Source of the DNA: a virus
Virus record (IMG/VR): IMGVR_UViG_3300043399_000877
Coordinates: 248,001-312,000 of that record
DNA length: 64,000 nt
Direction: 5' to 3' (one strand)
Shown here in pieces: positions 60,541 through 64,000 of this stretch (position 1 is the first letter of the stretch; every line of letters begins with the position of its first letter). The notes below the pieces were generated by a model, which was not told the DNA's origin, ran no database searches, and worked only from the letters and a program-made list of their open reading frames with translations. A program made the position numbers and the translations under genes.

Positions 60541-60917
60541 TAGACACCATACCGATTTCTTTTTGGTTTTGCAACCGGGCTAGTTTTGTTTATAGTATCA
60601 AGTTCTTTGCTTTTCATATCGCCTTTGTTTAAGTCAGTATGGCTTGCCCCGGCTGCCTTGTAAGCATGTTTTAGCATTTCTGCTTCTAACTCTGAATATG
60701 GATGCGCCGATTTTCTCTTACCGATCCAACTTTTGCGATCAATATCAATAGGATTAGTACCATCAGCACACGCTAATGCCATCATAAGACGGTATTGTAC
60801 GTAGTCGCTGTTCATATGTTCAGCATCGCTGTATGTGTGTACACCACGAGTAGGCATTTGTTGACGTTTAGTTAGCTTGCCTTCAGTTCGTTCTGTTATT
60901 AATTCTCTTAATCTCAT
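60540..60917 (-). CDS. Small basic virion-type protein
   Basis: 125 residues. 'MRLRELITERTEG' fits the same leader type (ITE-R). 'DYVQYRLMMALACADG' and 'SELEAEMLKHAYKAAG' are conserved-looking helices, and the end is basic ('AKPKRNRYGV'). The ATG overlaps the upstream stop. Role in the head inferred from leader and context. Confidence 0.55.
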   Translation of the reverse strand: MRLRELITERTEGKLTKRQQMPTRGVHTYSDAEHMNSDYVQYRLMMALACADGTNPIDIDRKSWIGKRKSAHPYSELEAEMLKHAYKAAGASHTDLNKGDMKSKELDTINKTSPVAKPKRNRYGV

Positions 60918-61129
60918 TTTGTTCGACCTCTAAATTGCACTGGTCCGTTGAGGTAAGGCAAGCTAAACCACAACTTAAACCATTCAGGATCACCGGGTTT
61001 TAGACCCATTTCTTTTTCTAAACGTTTCTTTTCCATACCAGTAACTGATATGTTTGAACCGTCGTATAGACTATATCCTTTAAATTCGTTAATGCCAGCT
61101 AGTTTTTTAATGTAATCAAGTTCGTCCAT
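60914..61129 (-). CDS. Small protein of unknown function
   Basis: 71 residues. 'IKKLAGINEFKGYSLYDG' (INE-F) may be a similar leader; 'PEWFKLWFSLPYLNGPVQF' is aromatic. Overlaps both neighbours by one to four bases. No family recognised. Confidence 0.55.
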   Translation of the reverse strand: MDELDYIKKLAGINEFKGYSLYDGSNISVTGMEKKRLEKEMGLKPGDPEWFKLWFSLPYLNGPVQFRGRTK

Positions 61130-61668
61130 TATCGTATAAACTCACTTAATTTATTAAAAAGCCTGTCCGTATACTTATCGTCTGGTACTCCGCGAGCAAA
61201 ACCCGCACGATCGCCGATGCGAACAAGATGTCGTTGTGTGCTTGCACTCATGCCAGAAACATCAGCGGCATCCGGATCACGATCTCCAGCACTGATTACT
61301 GATATAGTGTCGAAGCTATATTCATGGTTATTATATTTTTTTAAAAGTATATCAAAAGATTCTACACGATCCGATCCCACAACCATCACAATGTCAGTAT
61401 AACCTTTTGATTCCAAAAGTTTTAACACGTCAATAATGTTTGATGCGTGGTCGTCACCCACAACTACACCCTTAAAAAACTCAGCAGCAAATTCTTTTTT
61501 TATGTTATACGGTAACGGGTCAGTTCTTGGATGTGTTTTGTGACTTAAAAAAACATAGTGGTCGCCGGGCTGCTTGCATAGAAATTCTACAAGTCGCAAA
61601 TGCCCGGTAGTGGGAGGGTTCATTCTCCCGAACGTAAATACTGCTGTTTTTTTAAGTCTTACGGTCAT
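61129..61668 (-). CDS. Nucleotidyltransferase-like protein (HxGH superfamily)
   Basis: 179 residues. 'FTFGRMNPPTTGHLRLVEFL' has the T/HxGH nucleotide-binding motif of NMN or pantetheine-P adenylyltransferase types; 'GMSASTQRHLV' is the second ATP-binding motif. The middle 'VVGSDRVESF' fits. It may make NAD or CDP-type precursors in the infected cell. It lies among head-type genes, which is odd. Confidence 0.72.
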   Translation of the reverse strand: MTVRLKKTAVFTFGRMNPPTTGHLRLVEFLCKQPGDHYVFLSHKTHPRTDPLPYNIKKEFAAEFFKGVVVGDDHASNIIDVLKLLESKGYTDIVMVVGSDRVESFDILLKKYNNHEYSFDTISVISAGDRDPDAADVSGMSASTQRHLVRIGDRAGFARGVPDDKYTDRLFNKLSEFIR

Positions 61669-62006
61669 GGGTTCTCCAGTGGTGGCATACTTGACTCAGG
61701 GTTGAGTAGTGCATTAATTACTTGCATCTTAGTATGTTTGTCAAATATTTTTTCAGGATCATGTGGAATATTAAATTTTTTGCAATATACTTTTATTCCA
61801 TGATCCACGATTGGAAGTAGTGACTGGGTGTTTATTTCTCTGTTTGTCTTCTTCATATTTTGAAGAGACAACAATGCTGGATACAAGTGCTTGCGATAAA
61901 ACATACGGTCGTTTTGCATGAATATAACTAAATCTTGGCCAGGGTCGTAATTCAACACCGGTTCGTCTTCGCGAGTATTACCGAAAAACTCGTTTATTTT
62001 TACCAT
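61665..62006 (-). CDS. Protein of unknown function
   Basis: 113 residues. Starts 'MVKINEFFGNTREDE', with an INE leader-like site; then a helical core ('RKHLYPALLSLQNMKKTNRE', 'HTKMQVINALLNPES'). Similar small proteins sit near head genes in marine T4-like phages. Overlaps both neighbours. Confidence 0.58.
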   Translation of the reverse strand: MVKINEFFGNTREDEPVLNYDPGQDLVIFMQNDRMFYRKHLYPALLSLQNMKKTNREINTQSLLPIVDHGIKVYCKKFNIPHDPEKIFDKHTKMQVINALLNPESSMPPLENP

Positions 62007-62566
62007 TTCTTACAACTCCAAAATCTGGCTTTATGGCGTGGTCCCGGATTATCGCAATTGTGTCTTGCTCTAAAACTCCGGCGTCTCGCCGGGTTGGACT
62101 TTTTAATTCTCATGTTTGGATCACCAAAGTTAACCTTTACAACATTGCCACCGGGTTTCCGCACATACACTTTGAATTTTTTTACGTCGCCACGCATGGG
62201 TTTACCTAACGGGACTGAGCGACCTTGGTATTCTGCCTCGTCGAGAGTTTCATCTTCATTAAACCACATTACACCGTATTCGGCAAAAAAGTCGTCACCC
62301 TCGTATGTTTCTTCTTCGATATCTTCATCCATGTCTGTACTAAATTCAATATCAAAGTCATTAAATCCGCTATCAAAAAGGTAAGTGCTTAGTTTGTTTG
62401 CATACTCGTCGCTTTCGGTTTCGCTTAATGCTCTTGGTAACGGAATATAAAAACACTGGGCTCCTTGATCAGTTTCAAATAGTTGACTTTCCGGAAATAT
62501 AGAACTGTCTATATTCTCAGTCAGTGTATCTTTTTTCTCAAATATAACTCTTACAAAATGTTCCAT
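62000..62566 (-). CDS. Conserved virion-type protein with basic Cys/Trp C-terminus
   Basis: 188 residues. The acidic middle ('DMDEDIEEETYEGDDFFAEY') is followed by 'LGKPMRGDVKKFKVYVRKPG' and a basic end with 'RRRSFRARHNCDNPGPRH' and 'WSCKKW'. That last block recurs at the end of many phage head-associated proteins. An LTE near residue 17 may be a cleavage site. AAAGG lies before the ATG. Confidence 0.6.
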   Translation of the reverse strand: MEHFVRVIFEKKDTLTENIDSSIFPESQLFETDQGAQCFYIPLPRALSETESDEYANKLSTYLFDSGFNDFDIEFSTDMDEDIEEETYEGDDFFAEYGVMWFNEDETLDEAEYQGRSVPLGKPMRGDVKKFKVYVRKPGGNVVKVNFGDPNMRIKKSNPARRRSFRARHNCDNPGPRHKARFWSCKKW

Positions 62567-62584
62567 GTCAAGCCTTTTCGTTAT

Positions 62585-63250
62585 TTACCAGGTGTCGCCA
62601 GACCAAGCAACTCTTTTCCATATGTCAGCCACACCGTCAACATAATCCGCAGTGCAATAATAAAAATATGACGAGTCAAATGCTATTGTTCCAACCTTAT
62701 CGTTAACACTACCCTTACTCGTAACCGGAGCAGGCGAGATACGAACCGATCCTCCGTTTGGAAACAACATGGACCCGTCTGCAGAAAACTGCCAGGTATT
62801 CCCATTCGCTGCAATATTCACCGGGGGGTTTGAACCGCTTAAAACCCTAAAATGACTTGTTTCTCCACCTAGGAAGAGATCGGCTATGCTGTTATCTTGA
62901 GAACCGCCTGCGCGAATATGTATGTGGTTCGGGAAAGTAGGTTCTATTATTATGTATTGATCTGTATTATTATTGTTGTATAGTTCGGAGTCTGGAACTA
63001 GTCGTATGGTATCTAGACCAGATTGATCAGCACTGTTAGCATTGCTTCCGTATAAAATCCCCGGACCTAACACTTTGCTTTTAACATGAGTCCTCAGTCC
63101 ATCAAACATAAGCATAACCAGCTTATTTGGATTAGCATTAGTGTCTATAAAAAACCCAACTTCTCCAAACGGTCTTACTTCGTCTGTAGCGTTTGCATTA
63201 GCGTCATTTCCGTCTATTTGGCTTACGTTAATTCTTCTTATGGTGGTCAT
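62585..63250 (-). CDS. Fibre/decoration-like virion protein
   Basis: 221 residues, strand- and Asn/Gly-rich, without charged helices: 'FGEVGFFIDTNANPNKLVML', 'YIIIEPTFPNHIHIRAGGSQ', 'NTWQFSADGSMLFPNGGSV' and 'VAWSGDTW'. This fits marine myovirus fibre or decoration proteins. GGAG precedes the ATG. It lies just upstream on the transcript of the head-type genes. Confidence 0.65.
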   Translation of the reverse strand: MTTIRRINVSQIDGNDANANATDEVRPFGEVGFFIDTNANPNKLVMLMFDGLRTHVKSKVLGPGILYGSNANSADQSGLDTIRLVPDSELYNNNNTDQYIIIEPTFPNHIHIRAGGSQDNSIADLFLGGETSHFRVLSGSNPPVNIAANGNTWQFSADGSMLFPNGGSVRISPAPVTSKGSVNDKVGTIAFDSSYFYYCTADYVDGVADIWKRVAWSGDTW

Positions 63251-63262
63251 ATTTAACTCCTA

Positions 63263-64000
63263 TTAATCCCAGAACTCTGAACCGTAGAAAACTTTAGCAG
63301 TCCAGTGAACTTTGAGAGTTTTTGCTTCCCCGTCAATCCTACGATAACTGATAGTGCCTTCGTTTTGAACTAACCACAAATCGTCATTTTCTGCGTCAGT
63401 GCTACCACTGCTTACTTCGGTGTGACTTATATGTTCTTCACCACTGTCGTCTACAATGTGTATGGTTCCAATCCATGTTGCCTCTCCAGAATACGCATGG
63501 TAGTCTATGACTGCTCCTCTAAAATCAGCAGCCCCACCCGGTAGGTCAGCTTTATTCCACCATACTACCGGTTCTGCTCCGGTGCTTACTCTATAATAAA
63601 TAGGATCGTTTGTATTAATCGTAACCGAACGATCTCCCACGAGATATATTTGTAACCAGTTATTGGTGCTGGACCCTACCACTCTGGCTGGGTACCAGGT
63701 GATGTCATCCAAACTTATTTCAAGTTCAAAATTTGTTGGACCATCATACAAGTTATATAAATCTTGATCCCATATCAAATAGATGTAATAATCAAATCTG
63801 CTATCAAAACTAGCGCCTTGTACAACCGGTTGCGTTATTCTTTCTGTTACTGAAATAGTTTTATTACCAGATACCTCTTCAATTCTTCGGTTACCACTGG
63901 CTGTAGATTTTACTCTTCCGATTCCGGTAGCTGTTTTGAGTACTGTACCATCCGAAAATTTAACTCCCTCGTTGACTTTTGTAATGTCAATTTCTCTGCG
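63263..64000 (-). CDS. Virion structural protein, partial
   Basis: The reading frame stays open from 63263 to the window edge, 245 residues, so the gene continues beyond the window and the 5' end is missing. Residues near the edge ('VNEGVKFSDGTVLKTATGIG', then 'EEVSGNKTISVTERIT') are fibre-like; the end has 'WLQIYLVGDRSVTINTNDPI' and 'KVFYGSEFWD'. All beta, no enzymatic motif. An internal TTG at 63778 is not the true start. Confidence 0.66.
   Translation of the reverse strand, partial: RREIDITKVNEGVKFSDGTVLKTATGIGRVKSTASGNRRIEEVSGNKTISVTERITQPVVQGASFDSRFDYYIYLIWDQDLYNLYDGPTNFELEISLDDITWYPARVVGSSTNNWLQIYLVGDRSVTINTNDPIYYRVSTGAEPVVWWNKADLPGGAADFRGAVIDYHAYSGEATWIGTIHIVDDSGEEHISHTEVSSGSTDAENDDLWLVQNEGTISYRRIDGEAKTLKVHWTAKVFYGSEFWD

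Noticed and set aside
1-64000. Bacterial genomic island or prophage
   Set aside because: No integrase, attachment repeat, tRNA or bacterial housekeeping gene was seen; T4-type replication and virion genes dominate.
1-64000. CRISPR array, tRNA or rRNA genes
   Set aside because: No regularly spaced direct repeats and no cloverleaf or rRNA stretch were noticed by eye; a tRNA scan was not possible.

Overview
The window looks like part of a T4-like marine myovirus genome with low overall G+C. The evidence is a T4-type replication core on the minus strand: family B DNA polymerase, gp45-like sliding clamp, RNase H/FEN-type 5'-3' exonuclease and DsbA-like DNA-binding protein. Genes are tightly packed with ATGA/TAATG overlaps, several T4-late-promoter-like TATAAATA elements are present, and there are virion-type genes. 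A homospermidine synthase gene hints at an alphaproteobacterial host; that is inference. I saw no rRNA, tRNA, CRISPR or integrase.

Layout. (1) 1-25.5 kb, almost all plus strand and AT-rich: an accessory island. It starts with the edge of a DegT-type sugar aminotransferase, a nucleotide-sugar dehydrogenase and a repeat protein with a glycosyltransferase-like end. Then come thirteen radical SAM proteins: three tandem SPASM-like paralogues, seven with an N-terminal cysteine 'twitch'-like module, two of a third type and one with a B12-binding-like domain. Interleaved are three methyltransferase or 2-oxoglutarate oxygenase genes, a second 2OG (AspH-like) oxygenase, two QueC-like PP-loop ATPases, a sulfotransferase, a nitroreductase-like protein and an inverted PLP aminotransferase. 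(2) 25.5-31.2 kb, minus strand: a compact operon with an ornithine-decarboxylase-like enzyme, a GNAT-like protein, an AMP-forming ligase, an asparagine-synthetase-like ATPase and homospermidine synthase. This suggests synthesis and perhaps conjugation of homospermidine. (3) 31.2-55.4 kb, minus strand: a fibre-like protein, a MoxR/VWA pair of higher G+C, replication genes, sugar-nucleotide genes (gmd, phosphomannomutase-like, UDP-glucose dehydrogenase-like, glycosyltransferase) and a dispersed 7-deazaguanine set (folE, queD-like, queE, dpdA-like). (4) 55.4-64 kb, minus strand: virion-type genes. Nine of these proteins begin with short leaders carrying a T4 gp21-like [L/I]xE motif, as in T4 internal head proteins. 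Two fibre/decoration-like genes follow at the window edge.

How the parts may work together (inference). The deazaguanine enzymes could make a modified guanine inserted into phage DNA by the DpdA-like transglycosylase; the only QueC candidates are the PP-loop genes in the radical SAM island. The polyamine operon could supply counter-ions for packaged DNA or a conjugated polyamine. The island as a whole looks like a phage-borne biosynthetic cluster for an unknown sugar, peptide or small-molecule product.
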